Source: Blakeslea trispora (Eukaryota > Mucoromycota > Mucoromycetes > Mucorales > Choanephoraceae). Taken from it: a stretch of 64,000 nt of DNA. The notes under the pieces were generated by a model. That model saw only the letters and a program-made list of their open reading frames with translations, was not told the DNA's origin and did no database searches. The stretch covers positions 52,936 through 116,935 of the forward strand of contig JAIWNE010000105.1 in the NCBI GenBank assembly GCA_025331445.1, given 5' to 3'. Of the stretch, positions 1-11,234 are shown in pieces (the stretch's first letter is position 1; each line of letters begins with the position of its first letter). A program made the translations under genes and the position numbers.

Positions 1-50
1 AAAATAAAAAGGGGCGAAGAGAAACTTCTCTTTTTCTTTGCCTTCTTTTT

Positions 51-60
51 TATATATAAG
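51..60 (+). promoter_or_regulatory. TATA-like box of the LIM-RhoGAP gene
   Basis: A TATATATAAG stretch lies about 65 bp upstream of the first ATG of the LIM-RhoGAP gene, followed by a pyrimidine-rich leader. This is position and motif only, so it is a weak call in AT-rich DNA. Confidence 0.35.
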
Positions 61-123
61 CTTTTTTTTTCAAAAAAAAAAAAGAACCTTTCTCCTTGCT
101 TCCATCTGTTTAAACATCACGAG

Positions 124-3100
124 ATGGATCCTTACTATGAAAGCATGGCAGGCGAGGAATGTGAAGATCCTCATTGTCATGGTTGTCAAAAGCCTATTGA
201 AGATGGATCTGTTGTTCAGTTTGGCGATGGGATTTGGCATTTCGAATGGTAACATTAATCAATTAAAAATCAATAAATGAATACACACCTTAATTATTCT
301 TCAATTTCTCTTTCTCTCTCTCTCTCTCTTTTTTTATATGTATATATGATCTATTCATTATTAGCTTTCGTTGTGCCAAATGTCAAAAACTAGTTGAATG
401 CTATAGTAATCTATTACTATTGAGAGACGGCAGTCCTATTTGTGAAGATTGTTCTTATAGCTGTAGTGTTTGTCACAAAACAATTAAAGATGAGGCTATT
501 ATGACAGGTTCAATTTAAGCTTTTTTATTTGTATATATATTGCAATGTGTTAATTTTTTTTTTTGAAATAGGTGACCAAGCGTATCATGCAGATTGTTTC
601 CGATGTATTCAATGTGATAAAAAGATTAACGATCTTGTGTTTACTCAGACAAACAAGGTATAAAAAAGATAGATGCTGTCTCCAGAAATGACTCAATCTG
701 TTGCTAGGGAATTTACTGTACCAAATGCCATGAAATGAAAAAACAACTTCGGCTTAAAAAGCGAGATGATCGTACTCATGTAAAACTAGGATTAACTTCA
801 GCTTTGTTTCAATTCATCTCATTTTTTATTTTTTTATAGAGTAAAAACGCAACACCTGAAAATGGTAAATGGGTACCTCCTGTGCCACCATCTCAACCCC
901 AATTTTTAGGATTTCGAAGCTCCTCTACAAATTCAATTGTCAATGCCTATATTGAAGACACAGTAACCAATACAGCCATCAAGTCTCGAGATATCTCAGC
1001 GCTCAATGATATACTGATGACGCAAAGATCAAGTGAAGAAAACTATCGCTCCTCTCTCGATGGTCCTTTGGATACAGCCGAGAATCAGGATGATCCTGCT
1101 CAGGTACAGGATCTTAAACGAGAATTGACCGAGACAAAAACTCGTTTAAAGGAGGTGATTGGAAAGTTTAATAAGATCAAGGTAAATTTTTCTTTAAAAA
1201 AAATTGATAGGAGATTTATCTTATTGAACAAAACAATCCGTAGACCATCAGTCGAAATGCACTGGATGAATTTCATATGGTCAAAGATCTTTATGCAATG
1301 GAAGTTCAAGCAAGACGTGAGGCTGAAACACAGATTGTTCGACTCAAGAGTGAACTTGAATTCTATCATCAAGCCTCACTCTTTAACGGATCAGAGTTTA
1401 TTGAATTCAGTAAAGAAGAGATTCAGGAACTCAGCAAGACACGTACCCATCTAGAAGAAACGTGCCATCAACTGAGAGTAGAACGGGATAGTCTAGTGTC
1501 TGATTTTGAGAGACATGCCGGTGATGTTCACAAATTACTGGCCAATCAGAAGCCGCACGAGCTGCATTGGGAACGACTGCAACAAGCCTATCAACAACAA
1601 CTAGATTCAATGCAAAAGGAAGTGATGACCACCAAGTCAAGTTTCACAAAACTCATGAAGGAAAGAGAAGAAATCATCTCGGACATGATCCTACTTAACT
1701 CGAAAAATGCTGAGCTGTCCAAGTTAAACAATGACCTATCACGTCGAATGACCGAAAGAGAACAGGAAGCAAAGGCTGTGTTTGCAGGTACAAACTTCCT
1801 GTCTGATAACGTGGAATCATCAGCTGCAAATGAGGAAAAGAAACTCTACAGGCATCGACGTAATCTCTCGACAGGTTCTATCAATCTAGCTCAGTCCAAT
1901 TCTCTAGCCGACATCAAACCACCTGAGACACCTACCAAGGTAGCACAACGAGATAGCTTCAATGGATCAGCAGCACCTAAACTATTTAAATTCAGAAGAA
2001 ACAAGAGTCTATCTTCCAAGAACAAAATGACGCAACGACAGCAGAGTCTAGAGACAAGTGCATCTCATGATAACAAACTCGAGCAGGCCTCAGAGAAGAA
2101 GGAGATGGAAAACACACGTCCGGCTGGTAAACATCATTTTGCACAACAGAAATTTTTGAGACCTAGTAAATGTGAATCATGTGGTGAAAAGATGTGGCGA
2201 GTGAATGAATTAAAGTGTATAGGTAAGGTTGTGATGATGTTTTAGATGCTTAATCTATCTGACTTGTTTAAGAATAGAATGTGGTATTGCATGTCATGCT
2301 AAATGTACTTATGGTGTACCACAAGCATGTTATCGAAAGGCAAGTACAGATGGCAGTCGATCTGACCTTGATGGTGCTCCTCTTATGTTTGGTAATGATC
2401 TGGCTAAACAGATTCAAGCTGAAAAGAGTAAGATTCCTATGATTGTAGAGAAATGTATAGAATCAGTGGAAGCCAGAGGTAACAAAGACCATGAAATAGA
2501 TAGATAGCAAAAAATTAAGCCAATTTATATTTTTTTTTTCTAAAAAAAAAAAGGCATGGATTATGAAGGCATCTATCGTAAATCGGGAGGTGTAGGACAG
2601 ATGAGACAGATTCAACAAGCCTTTGAAAAGGGAGAAATACTAGACTTGATTGACGAAGAGAAATGGAATGATATCTGTGCTGTCACCAGTGTGCTTAAGC
2701 AATATTTTAGAGATCTACCTAATCCACTTTTTACTTTTGAATTACATCCTAAATTTATAGACGCTATGAGTAAGATCTTGATATTGCTTTTCTATTTCAA
2801 TATTAAACTGACATTCTCTATAGTGATTGATGATAGTCAAGAACAACTTCAGGCTGTGAGTCAATTGATTCAAACACTACCTATTGAAAACTTCAATACG
2901 CTGAAATATCTGATGGAACACTTAGACAGGTACAATCGATTCGAGAAAGGCTAGTCTCTTGATAGATGCTAATGATGTCTTATTTAGAGTACAACAGAGA
3001 AATAAGGAGAATTTGATGACATCTAAAAACTTGGCAGTCATCTTTGGCCCTACCTTACTTCGAGCCAAAGACATGAATCGTGATTTATTAGAAATGAGCC

Positions 3101-3396
3101 ACAAGATCAATGTGATTGAATATATCCTCAACCATTTAGAGTCTGTTTTTGTGATTGAAGTCATCACAAACACGACAGATCATCGTCGCGCTCATTTACC
3201 TCCTCTTCAACGTGGTGAAGACCTAACAGCCTTATTGAACACATACCACCAACACTCTCAAAACACAGCGAATCATAGCAGTGATAACAGTACCAAGTCC
3301 GAGGAAGAAGGATCATCCAAGTTGGGGCAAAGTCTGAATGATGCTGTTCTTTCTTTACCAGCAGTGCCTCCTAGACAAAATGCAAATTATATCTAA
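124..3396 (+). CDS. LIM-LIM-coiled-coil-C1-RhoGAP protein (Rho GTPase-activating protein)
   Basis: About ten exons give a protein of roughly 890 residues. Two LIM zinc-binding domains come first: CHGC...HFECFRCAKC...CEDC, then CSVC...HADCFRCIQC...CTKC. A long coiled coil follows in the exon from about 1255 to 2222. A C1-type zinc finger (HHFAQQKF, CESCGEKMW, then HAKC after an intron) precedes a C-terminal RhoGAP domain containing GIYRKSGG, the LKQYFRDLPNPLF segment and NLMTSKNLAVIFGPTLLR. Introns fall at about 249-364, 506-571, 658-708, 780-839, 1183-1254, 2223-2275, 2479-2552, 2770-2820 and 2930-2987. The last restores the conserved HLDRVQQRNKEN junction. RhoGAPs switch off Rho/Cdc42 GTPases in polarity and wall growth. 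The C1 domain suggests recruitment to membranes (inference). Exon edges at the 5' end are less certain than the domains. Confidence 0.88.
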
Positions 3397-3524
3397 CATT
3401 TTCTTATTATTGTAATCTACGTTTTATTATCATTAAAGGAAATCACCTCCTGCCTTTTCTTCTTCTCTAAAGTGCATTTTATTTACAAATATTTATATAT
3501 ATAAACAGAATATCCATCTGTTGA

Positions 3525-5035
3525 TTAAATCATGCCTACACCCCATTTCTTGACAATATCGGGGCAATTATGCTTTAACACTGCTTCAGTTACTTGAGCA
3601 GATTCCATCATCAACTTGGTCATACGAAATTCTTTAGGACATTTACCAACCATATCAATAGGACACACAAGTTCAAGTAGCTGTAAATTCTCAAAAGCCT
3701 AAAGAAAAAAGAGAGAAAAGGAAAGCTTGAATATAGTCATGTCTTACATTATTAGCTATTACCTTTAAAGCCACTTGTTTCTTATATAGCTTAATGCCTG
3801 TTGTCTGACTCTTGAGTTGTGCATTATTGGCAAATTCCTTATATTCATCATAGACCATTTGAAAGTTAAAGGTAGTGATGTCTCTTTCAAGTAGCTTTTT
3901 CATACTGATGATCAGCACAATCTCTAGCAGGGCAATTCCCTTTAACAATTCAGTCTTTGAGTCGGCCCTTTGAGTCAAACTGGCTTCAACAAAATCATCT
4001 ACAGACAAATAAGGCGCAACAGCAGCAAGCCTACAGACAGGATAAAACTGCGTTTTTCAAGTAAGCATGTCATTCAAAACAACCTTTTCAGAATACTTTA
4101 CACAAATCTTATGAAACATACGGACATCTTTTGAGATATCAAAAATACGCCTCAATATACTGTTGACTGTTGGATTCTGAAATAATCGATCCAGTGCATG
4201 GTTGTAAGATTGGCTGCCCTTGTAGCTAGAAGGAAGCAAAAGGGTTTCTTTGGCAATTTCGACAAATTGACCAAAATGAGAGGAAGGAAAGAGATAGATT
4301 TGGCGATGTGAGAACCGAGACTTCACACGTTTCTCAAGCAACTCTAGGGTATCAATTCGACAGGTCAGACCAATAACTGCCATTGGGTTCTGTGCACTTT
4401 GTGCTGCATCAAATAGGTTGTAAAGAAGCGCTTGTTTTGGGTGTTCTGCAAATAAATCAAATTCATCCAGAATGAACAAGACAGGCAAAGAAGATCGACT
4501 GCCTGATTTCAACAATGATAATAGATAGTCAAATGAATCTGCAAAGGATGTCTACAGAAAAATAAAAGTAAGAATCGCACTTTGTCTTGTTTAAAAAGGG
4601 GATAATTACAAAAGCTCTGTCGGGTTGTTCTTCAATAGCCAATTGACGAGCAATCTCATTCAAAGCTAACCGATCGCTTGTCTCGGTCAATCCGTTCAAC
4701 TTGACGATGCAAAAGTCTTTATGGATCTTTTGAAGATCACGAATAACAGATCGAACAAGTGCTGTCTTGCCTGTGCCTCGATTGCCGATCAATAAGCATG
4801 AGTTACTTTCACCTTTGGTCACTGTCTGTCGTAAGAGTGTGTAGAGTGTATTGTATTCGTTTTCAAGACCATGAAGCTGTGTAGGTAACTCGACACCATT
4901 CAGACGAGCCAATAAAAGACGATGCACCAAGAGTCGATCAATACTGTCTGTTTCTTTATCTGTGATCTTGGCAAGTTTGGGCTGAAATTCTTTCAGATCG
5001 TCAATACTACTTTCTTCGATTGTGCGCTTGGCCAT
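3525..5035 (-). CDS. ORC4: Origin recognition complex subunit 4 (ORC4)
   Basis: AAA+ subunit of the six-protein complex that binds replication origins and loads the MCM helicase. Residues 80-90 carry a Walker A loop (GNRGTGKT). Exon 2 has Walker B (LFILDEFDLF) and the ORC4 signature VIGLTCRIDTLELLEKRVKSRF. The C-terminal winged-helix part has NFQMVYDEYKEF and ends FRMTKLMMESAQVTEAVL...KKWGVGMI. Four exons give about 455 residues, near the usual family size. Introns lie at 4554-4609, about 4048-4083 and about 3700-3758. Reading straight through the middle junction meets one in-frame TGA at 4057-4059. It disappears if a 36-nt intron with GT and AG ends is removed, which keeps the frame. The gene is tail-to-tail with the RhoGAP gene, 128 bp apart. 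Confidence 0.9.
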
Positions 5036-5904
5036 CTTTTTCTATATGTTTATTCAAAAATAAACTAAAAAAATACACTCTTCTATTGAACGATTTCAAA
5101 AAATATTGTAGCAGTCTCTTGATTAAAAAAAAAAAAGGGGCACTGTTTTTATGCAAAAAAAAAGGTCGCTAATCGTTCAATAAGTGGTCATGCAAGGAAC
5201 TTGAGTAAGACAAATTTGATCATAGTCAGCATACTCTTAATGACTGCAATCATAAGCCATTTTATAAGATAATGATGAATAACGAAATTACTCTTTTCTT
5301 TCTCCTTCAAATACACTTTTAACCAAATAGCGTTCAGAGTCCAAGTGAAAAACCAGTAATAGAAACAACATCAGCTTAATCATTTTATTGCAGAGAATAA
5401 GACAAACCTCACACAGTGGTAATATAAACTACAGTTTTAAGCCGATGTATTTTCTTTTTCACATTGTAGTGAGCCCGGTTTACTAATGTCCCTAGAAGAT
5501 CACAAAAAGTTGAACAATCATCTGGTTACTTTGATCTGATAGTCAGATGTATACTTGATCAAAACAAAACAAAGGTGAATAATAGTGTATTTTTAGAAGA
5601 ACATCATAGTGACAGTTCATCTTGATATTAGTCACAAAGTAAAACAACATTCAGCAAGATTCACTCACAATAATCAAAGTTGGAGCTATTACGACTACAA
5701 ACATGCTAGCTGATTCGTCGCGTTGTCGGTTCTTCTGCTACTACTGCTGTTGGTAATGCTGCTATTGTACATAAAGAGAACACACTTTTCTTTTGTGCTC
5801 CAAAATCAAAATTGAGGCTGAACATGATGTTGTACGAGCAAATCACACTATAAAGCATGGTCATCACTGCTTTTTTATTTTTCTTTCTTCTTTGTCCATT
5901 TCTA
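5036..5904. other. Divergent intergenic region between ORC4 and the F-box gene
   Basis: About 870 bp with no supportable coding exon. It holds A-runs just upstream of ORC4 and must contain both promoters. No clear TATA box or recognised operator was seen. Confidence 0.5.
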
Positions 5905-7554
5905 ATGATTCATCTTTTACCAGCCGAAATAGTAGATCGCATCAGTACTTTTCTTGAGAGAGGCGATTTATACCAACTGACCAATACAAATTATGCACTC
6001 CACAACCTATGTGTCATCTACTTGTATAAAAAGATTGATTGTTGCTCTCTTAAAGGACTGGAAGATTTCTTGAGGATAACCAGACACTTTGGGCTTGTCA
6101 AGAGCCTTTCTATTTCAACTGGCTTTGATCGACAGTGCCAACTGCCTGATCTTCCTACCTATTTACCCTTTTTGACATCTCTTACTCTAAACGTCTACTC
6201 TAAACTAACTTTATCTAACCTCTCCACCTTTCAACACCTCAATGCATTGACCATTGAAATATGGGTTGATGATGCACCTTTTCTTCCTCATCTCCTCTCT
6301 GTCACATCATATCTAACTTACCTCAACGTGCGTCAAGTATACAATTCACTTGACTGGCTGAGCAATCTCCATCAGCTATGTCCTCACTTGGAACATGTGG
6401 GTATCGTCATTGATAGGATCGAATCACTGGCTGTCACTGATTTTGTTCCTGACCGTCCATTCGAGAAACTCAAATCGTTCAACCTTAAATCAATTTTCGA
6501 TTTACCGCAGCACCAGCGATGGCTTCAATTTATTGCCAATCGATTCCCAAACATAGAGTGTTTAAAGCTTGAATCCGGAATGCCTGAAAGAACCGAAAGA
6601 ACTCCGTATCCAGCAAAGTTCTACGATTGGTTTTTCTTGAGCTGTCCTTACTTGATGCAATTTGAATGGTTCAATATAGTGCCTGATGATCCATTTCTCT
6701 CAAGACTGAACGACAAACAACGACAAGCACAAGAACTATCTCTGATGAGCCTTGAGGCTACTAAAGTGCTTCTTTTTCCATTCAAGGCATCCAGTTCAAT
6801 TTACCTCTCTACTCTCATCAATCTAGAGATCCAAATACCCATTAGCATGTCTTGTGACACATTCATTCAGTCTCTAGCCGCAGTATGTTCTCAGCTGCGG
6901 CAGTTGAAACTGAGTAGCCTTCTTAATTTTACCGCCAATGTCTTATCCATCCATACTCTGCTAGATCTCTTTCAAGACTTGAATACACTTCAGTTAAACG
7001 GTTTCGAACTGTATGTAAACCATGATAAACAACAGGAGCAACAAAAGAGGCAGGCTACTATTTCGCATCCACTCAAGAAAATAAGTCTAAGAAATGGTGG
7101 TGTGTCTTGTAGCTTATTTGATTCTATTGGACGTAGATGTCCTGATATTCAGTGTATCGTCTTGGATCAAGTAGTACAAACCGAGAAGGACAGAATGAAA
7201 ATTCATTTACCATGTCATACACTAATAGAAGTTGATATAACTGATGTGCGTTTTGTCAGTGGTCATGCTCAACTACAGTCACTTCAGATACAACAGAAAG
7301 AAAGGACAGACTGGTACTTTAGACAGAAAGAAGAAGCATTTACCATATGGAAGCACCTATCAACAACAACATCTAAAGAGCTGAATTATCCTCGGAAGCA
7401 AACAGCCAACCTTCATTTGTCTCCAATATACCCCTTCTTGCTAGACTCTGATGCAACTGAAAGCTGTGATTCACTGAATACAACGAATGGCTGCCTAAGT
7501 CTTGTATGTCAATCTATTCAGTCACTCTATATCAATGATAAAAAGTTACGTTGA
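5905..7554 (+). CDS. F-box protein with leucine-rich-repeat-like body
   Basis: Single-exon gene of about 549 residues. The N-terminus (HLLPAEIVDRISTFL, then DLYQLTNTNYALHNLC) fits an F-box, the helical motif that binds Skp1 in SCF ubiquitin ligases. The rest is an irregular series of Leu-rich segments (for example LTSLTLNVYSKLTLSNL and LNTLQLNGFEL), as in fungal F-box/LRR proteins that select substrates. An in-frame ATG at 5857 would add 16 hydrophobic residues. I chose the ATG at 5905 because the F-box starts right after it and most relatives begin MxxLPxEI. The substrate is unknown. Large F-box families are typical of Mucorales (general knowledge). Confidence 0.7.
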   Translation: MIHLLPAEIVDRISTFLERGDLYQLTNTNYALHNLCVIYLYKKIDCCSLKGLEDFLRITRHFGLVKSLSISTGFDRQCQLPDLPTYLPFLTSLTLNVYSKLTLSNLSTFQHLNALTIEIWVDDAPFLPHLLSVTSYLTYLNVRQVYNSLDWLSNLHQLCPHLEHVGIVIDRIESLAVTDFVPDRPFEKLKSFNLKSIFDLPQHQRWLQFIANRFPNIECLKLESGMPERTERTPYPAKFYDWFFLSCPYLMQFEWFNIVPDDPFLSRLNDKQRQAQELSLMSLEATKVLLFPFKASSSIYLSTLINLEIQIPISMSCDTFIQSLAAVCSQLRQLKLSSLLNFTANVLSIHTLLDLFQDLNTLQLNGFELYVNHDKQQEQQKRQATISHPLKKISLRNGGVSCSLFDSIGRRCPDIQCIVLDQVVQTEKDRMKIHLPCHTLIEVDITDVRFVSGHAQLQSLQIQQKERTDWYFRQKEEAFTIWKHLSTTTSKELNYPRKQTANLHLSPIYPFLLDSDATESCDSLNTTNGCLSLVCQSIQSLYINDKKLR

Positions 7555-7830
7555 ATCATGTCAATAACTGATATAACAATAAACGAATTCTATTGGCCAA
7601 GAAAAAAGAAAAGACATAATCGAAAGAACAATGACGTAAAAAACAAAGAGAGAGAGATAGAAATAGTGCTTAAAAGCTATTCTTCTTCATTCTAAGCCTT
7701 TAAGAAACAGAAATCTATATTTCATGTTGAAACATAAACACTCACATTTTATTGCTGATAGTTAAAAAAAAAAGAGAGGGAGAGGCTCATTTTTCTTTCA
7801 ATTTCTTTGATTTTGATTTATTTGGAAATA

Positions 7831-7970
7831 TTCCAGAAACTATTTTCTCCCCAATTTGCATGATTTTTCTCGCATTTTCTTTCATGCAAGAAATAAACTA
7901 GAAATTTGTAGAAATTACTATAAATGTAAACTAATTTCTAGAATTTTTCTTTCTCAAAAACTATATAAAA
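7831..7970 (+). promoter_or_regulatory. Heat-shock elements and TATA box of the Hsp20 gene
   Basis: A TTCCAGAA dyad lies at 7831-7838. A second, extended array, TTCtaGAA followed by TTC, lies at 7936-7949, matching the inverted nTTCnnGAAn units bound by heat-shock factor. A good TATATAAA box follows at 7963-7970, 60 bp before the Hsp20 ATG. The rest of 7555-8029 holds no gene. Confidence 0.65.
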
Positions 7971-8029
7971 GTAACCAGTTTCCTTCTGTCCTCCCTTCAT
8001 CATCTATATCGATTAACAAGAAAAAGAAA

Positions 8030-8566
8030 ATGGCTATTAGTCAACGCTTATTTACTGACGCTTTACGTGATATGCAACGCGCTATGGCTGTCTTTGATCA
8101 GCCTGTATTCAACTCTGTCTTCAATGAGGCCTCTTCATCTAGCTTTGGTCGTTATCCTGCTACTGACATGATTGAGAAGCCTGATTTCTATGAGCTCCAT
8201 GCTGAAGTCCCTGGTTATGACAAGAAGGATATCAAGATTGAAGTACCTGACCGTCGTACATTGGTCTTGAGTGGCTCTATGAAGAAGGAACGTCATGAGG
8301 AACCCAAGACTGAACAGCAAGAAACAGCCTCTGGTCAACAAGAACAACAGGCTCTTCAAAAGAAAGATCAAGAGAACAAGGTTGCTCAGTATGCCAAGCC
8401 CAAGTATTGGGTCAATGAACGTGTTTCTGGTTCTTTCTCGAGATCCTTCAACTTCCCAAATCCTATCAACCCCGATGAGATCAAGGCCTCCTATGAACAT
8501 GGCATCCTCAAGGTTATCATTCCCAAGCACACTGGAAATCAATCCAAGTTTATCAATATTGAATAA
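8030..8566 (+). CDS. Small heat shock protein, Hsp20/alpha-crystallin family
   Basis: Intronless gene of 178 residues. The alpha-crystallin domain starts near residue 45 (DMIEKPDFYELHAEVPGYDKKDIKIEV) and ends with the family's G-I-L motif (HGILKVIIPK). Between the two halves is a Gln/Glu/Lys-rich insert at roughly residues 85-120, typical of fungal Hsp20 proteins that resemble yeast Hsp26 or Neurospora Hsp30. Such proteins are ATP-independent chaperones that hold unfolding proteins in oligomers. The ATG at 8030 is preferred over an in-frame ATG at 7856, because the extra 58 residues would cover the heat-shock elements and TATA box. Absence of introns is common in heat-induced genes, since splicing fails under heat. 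AATAAA lies about 90 bp downstream. Confidence 0.92.
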   Translation: MAISQRLFTDALRDMQRAMAVFDQPVFNSVFNEASSSSFGRYPATDMIEKPDFYELHAEVPGYDKKDIKIEVPDRRTLVLSGSMKKERHEEPKTEQQETASGQQEQQALQKKDQENKVAQYAKPKYWVNERVSGSFSRSFNFPNPINPDEIKASYEHGILKVIIPKHTGNQSKFINIE

Positions 8567-8724
8567 TTCTACTTTACTCATCTTAGCTATCTGAATACCT
8601 TTTCTATTTACCCCCCATCCCATCTCTATTGCTGTCTTTCTTTCTTTTTTTTAATCAATAAAAACATTCATTATTTGCATCTCATCATTCTGATCTTTTC
8701 TTGGTATTTAAGAATATTATTATT

Positions 8725-10187
8725 TTATAGTCTAATGGATATAGTGTTATCTTCATTTAAAATGATCAGGTTGGCCTCTAACTGTAATAATATGACTGAG
8801 GCCAGTTGATGTCTTTTCTCTCTTTCCGGTGGGAACTCCTAAAGACATATAAGTTTATTAATCCATGTGTCTGCTCTCTCATAACTTACTTTTCTCAAGA
8901 AATCTATTGAAACAGTGACATTGGGCTGATGGATTAAGATCTCTAGTAATCTACCTGCTGTTTTGCCCATGATATGATCTGGCATCAACTGCTTACAGAG
9001 AATCTTCATAGAACCAAGCCATTTCTCTCTTGATCCTACATCTGACAATATAGACTTGAGCTGATGAGAGAAATCAACAGGCCCATCTTGTTCCGGACTA
9101 GGTGCCACTGTCACTTCTGTCGTTTGCTGTATCTCTGCCATGTACTGTTCAACAAGTTCTATGGTGGATCGTGCTGCTCTATTATGATTGGCTCGGATGG
9201 ACTTGGCAATCAGTTTGATAGTATCCGGATGATTCATAGGTGGTTCTGCCGGAAGCATGTCTATCCATAGGATGAATATAAGCAAGACAACTCGAATCGC
9301 TTTATTTACCTTGAGAATCGGATAGCTGCTGTTTATCTTTGATTTGTTGTTCTAATGTTTGTAACTCTTGCATGAGCATCTGTTGTTCCCTTTCTTGCTC
9401 CTCTTCTGTCTTTAGAGACGAATGAATGTTTTCAAGCTCCCTCTCCATCTCCAAGTTTTCTTTCTTTAAGAGAGCCACTTGATTATACTACACACACACA
9501 GATTTAAAATGGCTTGTTCAATCATAGACAAAAATGACTGACCTCTTCAAGCGTCAACTGTTCCTCTGCTTCACACAATTTGCGAAGATTTTGACCTCTA
9601 GCATCCAATTGTTTCAACAGGTTTGCTCCTTCATTCATGGGCGATTGTTCTGATAAAGAGTTCATTGCTTTGGGCGTTAATGATGCCTTTCTTATCTTGT
9701 CTGCTGTTCTGAGGTTCATTAGCTGTAGTTCTTGTTGCTGTACTCGACTAAACATTTCGGCTTCTTGCTCCTTAAGCACAGCAATAGATGCTTCTACATT
9801 TTCTGATAGTCGTTTGCCGTTGCCTACTGTCAATAGCTTGATCACTTCTTTTCGAACTTCTCGAATATCTCTCACAGTAGCCAAGTCATAATCCTATTTA
9901 ATTTCAAAACAAGGGAATGACTTGGTTAGCTTTTCCAAGGCAAGAGTATCAATCATATAATGTCTTACTCGAGAATAGTCGAATAGTTCTTTGTAGGTGG
10001 CTGTTTCGATTCGAATGGGTTCAAGCAAAGATAAAAGAGAATCTAGCTAAAGAGAAAAACCACTAATTAGCTTCTTAAATACTTTTCTCTTGCTCCTGTA
10101 AGAAGAGTTATCTTACACATGTTCATACCGTACAGTTTGATTAGAGGAATTCAAGCTATGTACACAATCATTCAACACGTCAAACAT
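8725..10187 (-). CDS. Coiled-coil protein of unknown family
   Basis: Six exons, with introns by splice signals at about 10055-10115, 9896-9970, 9488-9540, 9260-9310 and 8839-8898, give about 385 residues. The start is MFDVLNDCVHSL. The middle (LDSLLSLLEPIRI, DYDLATVRDIREVRKEV) is helical, then a long Glu/Gln/Leu coiled coil runs through KKENLEMERELENIH and MLMQELQTLEQQIK. The C-terminal part (LKSILSDVGSREKWLGSMKILCKQLMPDHI) looks globular and ends LILNEDNTISIRL. I do not recognise the family. The layout of coiled coil plus a small C-terminal domain recalls structural kinetochore or spindle proteins, but no motif proves it. The gene is tail-to-tail with Hsp20 (158 bp apart). Confidence 0.72.
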
Positions 10188-11003
10188 GATGACCTTGAAC
10201 TTGTAATTTTTTTTTTAAAAAGAAAGAATGTAAAAATTAAGGGGATGAAAGAAGAAGATAGAGAAGACTTTTGATTGGTTAACTGAGTCATTTGTTACAA
10301 CACTCGATAAGCCTTCTTTATTTTATTGTAAAACAAGTCAATAAATCAATACGAATGAGACATGAGGTTATGTTGCTTTTGTATTCCAGTATAAAGATAC
10401 ATTAGCTTGCCTCAATGTTTCTTGCTTAGAGACAACTGCAACGTCAATTAACAAGACAGTGTTAGATTTGCCTTGTAGAAGGAGAGGTCTTTCATCGTCG
10501 TGATTTGCTTGATGGATGAAAAGCATAACGATTATTCTTGGCTGCACCTACAACAAGATCACGCTTGAGAACTATCAACCTCTTGTTAGAAATATTGATT
10601 CATCTATCTGACGTACTAGTTTATTGAAGCATTTTGCTCGACTTTGGATAAATTTTAAAGAAATACAGAAAAACACCCATTCTAAAATTTGTAAGAGTGG
10701 CTTCTTTGAAGCACCTTTCATTCAATGATTGTCTAAGTCTCCTTTGCATCTTACCTGCTCAAAAAATCCAGGACAATTAGTGCGACGTTTAAAAAGCTCT
10801 AGAGGGGAATCACATTTGACGAAAATCTGCAAAGGTTCTTTTTTTTGAATGTCTCTTTCATCTTTATAGACAGGCGCCTTTGCATTATTTTTATAAGAAA
10901 ATGAATTCACCAAATATTTTATTGTCCATAAAAGGTGTTTATAGCCTTTCTTACATCTGAATGTATTTAAGAAAAAAGAAATGGGAAAAGGGGGGTATCT
11001 TTC
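10188..11003. other. Intergenic region with an unexplained open stretch
   Basis: No firm gene. On the minus strand about 10722-10913 is open for 63 codons and contains a good splice donor (CAG/GTAAGA) after the residues NCPGFFEQ, so it could be an exon or a relic of a lost gene. No partner exon with matching frame was found. Confidence 0.3.
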
Positions 11004-11234
11004 CTAGTATTTACAGCTACCATTTACCCAGTTACCACCACCAGCGATACAGCAAGTACGAGCATTGACACAACAAGGATCTCTACAGGCACGAGGCTGA
11101 AGAGTAAAACCAGATTCAATAATTCTTGCTAATTCTTCACTCTTCTGTAAGGCATGAACACGATCTGAAGGAAGAGCACTGACAGTAGCCATCAAAGCAA
11201 GGCCAACAGCAAACAGACTTGAAACAGAAACCAT
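11004..11234 (-). CDS. Small secreted cysteine-rich protein
   Basis: Intronless 76-residue protein. Residues 1-20 form a clear signal peptide (hydrophobic core FAVGLALMATVSA, cleavage likely after SA or SAL). A short acidic pro-like segment follows. The last 30 residues hold six cysteines at 50, 54, 55, 61, 62 and 74 (C-x3-CC-x5-CC-x11-C), so three disulphides are likely. A TATATAAA box lies about 55 bp upstream of the ATG, supporting a real promoter. The size, secretion signal and even cysteine count fit fungal small secreted proteins (effector-like, antimicrobial or wall-associated). No family was recognised and no activity is claimed. Confidence 0.75.
   Translation of the reverse strand: MVSVSSLFAVGLALMATVSALPSDRVHALQKSEELARIIESGFTLQPRACRDPCCVNARTCCIAGGGNWVNGSCKY

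Noticed and set aside
5857..5904. Upstream in-frame start and hydrophobic leader for the F-box protein
   Set aside because: A secretion-like leader does not suit an F-box protein, and the downstream ATG starts exactly at the F-box.
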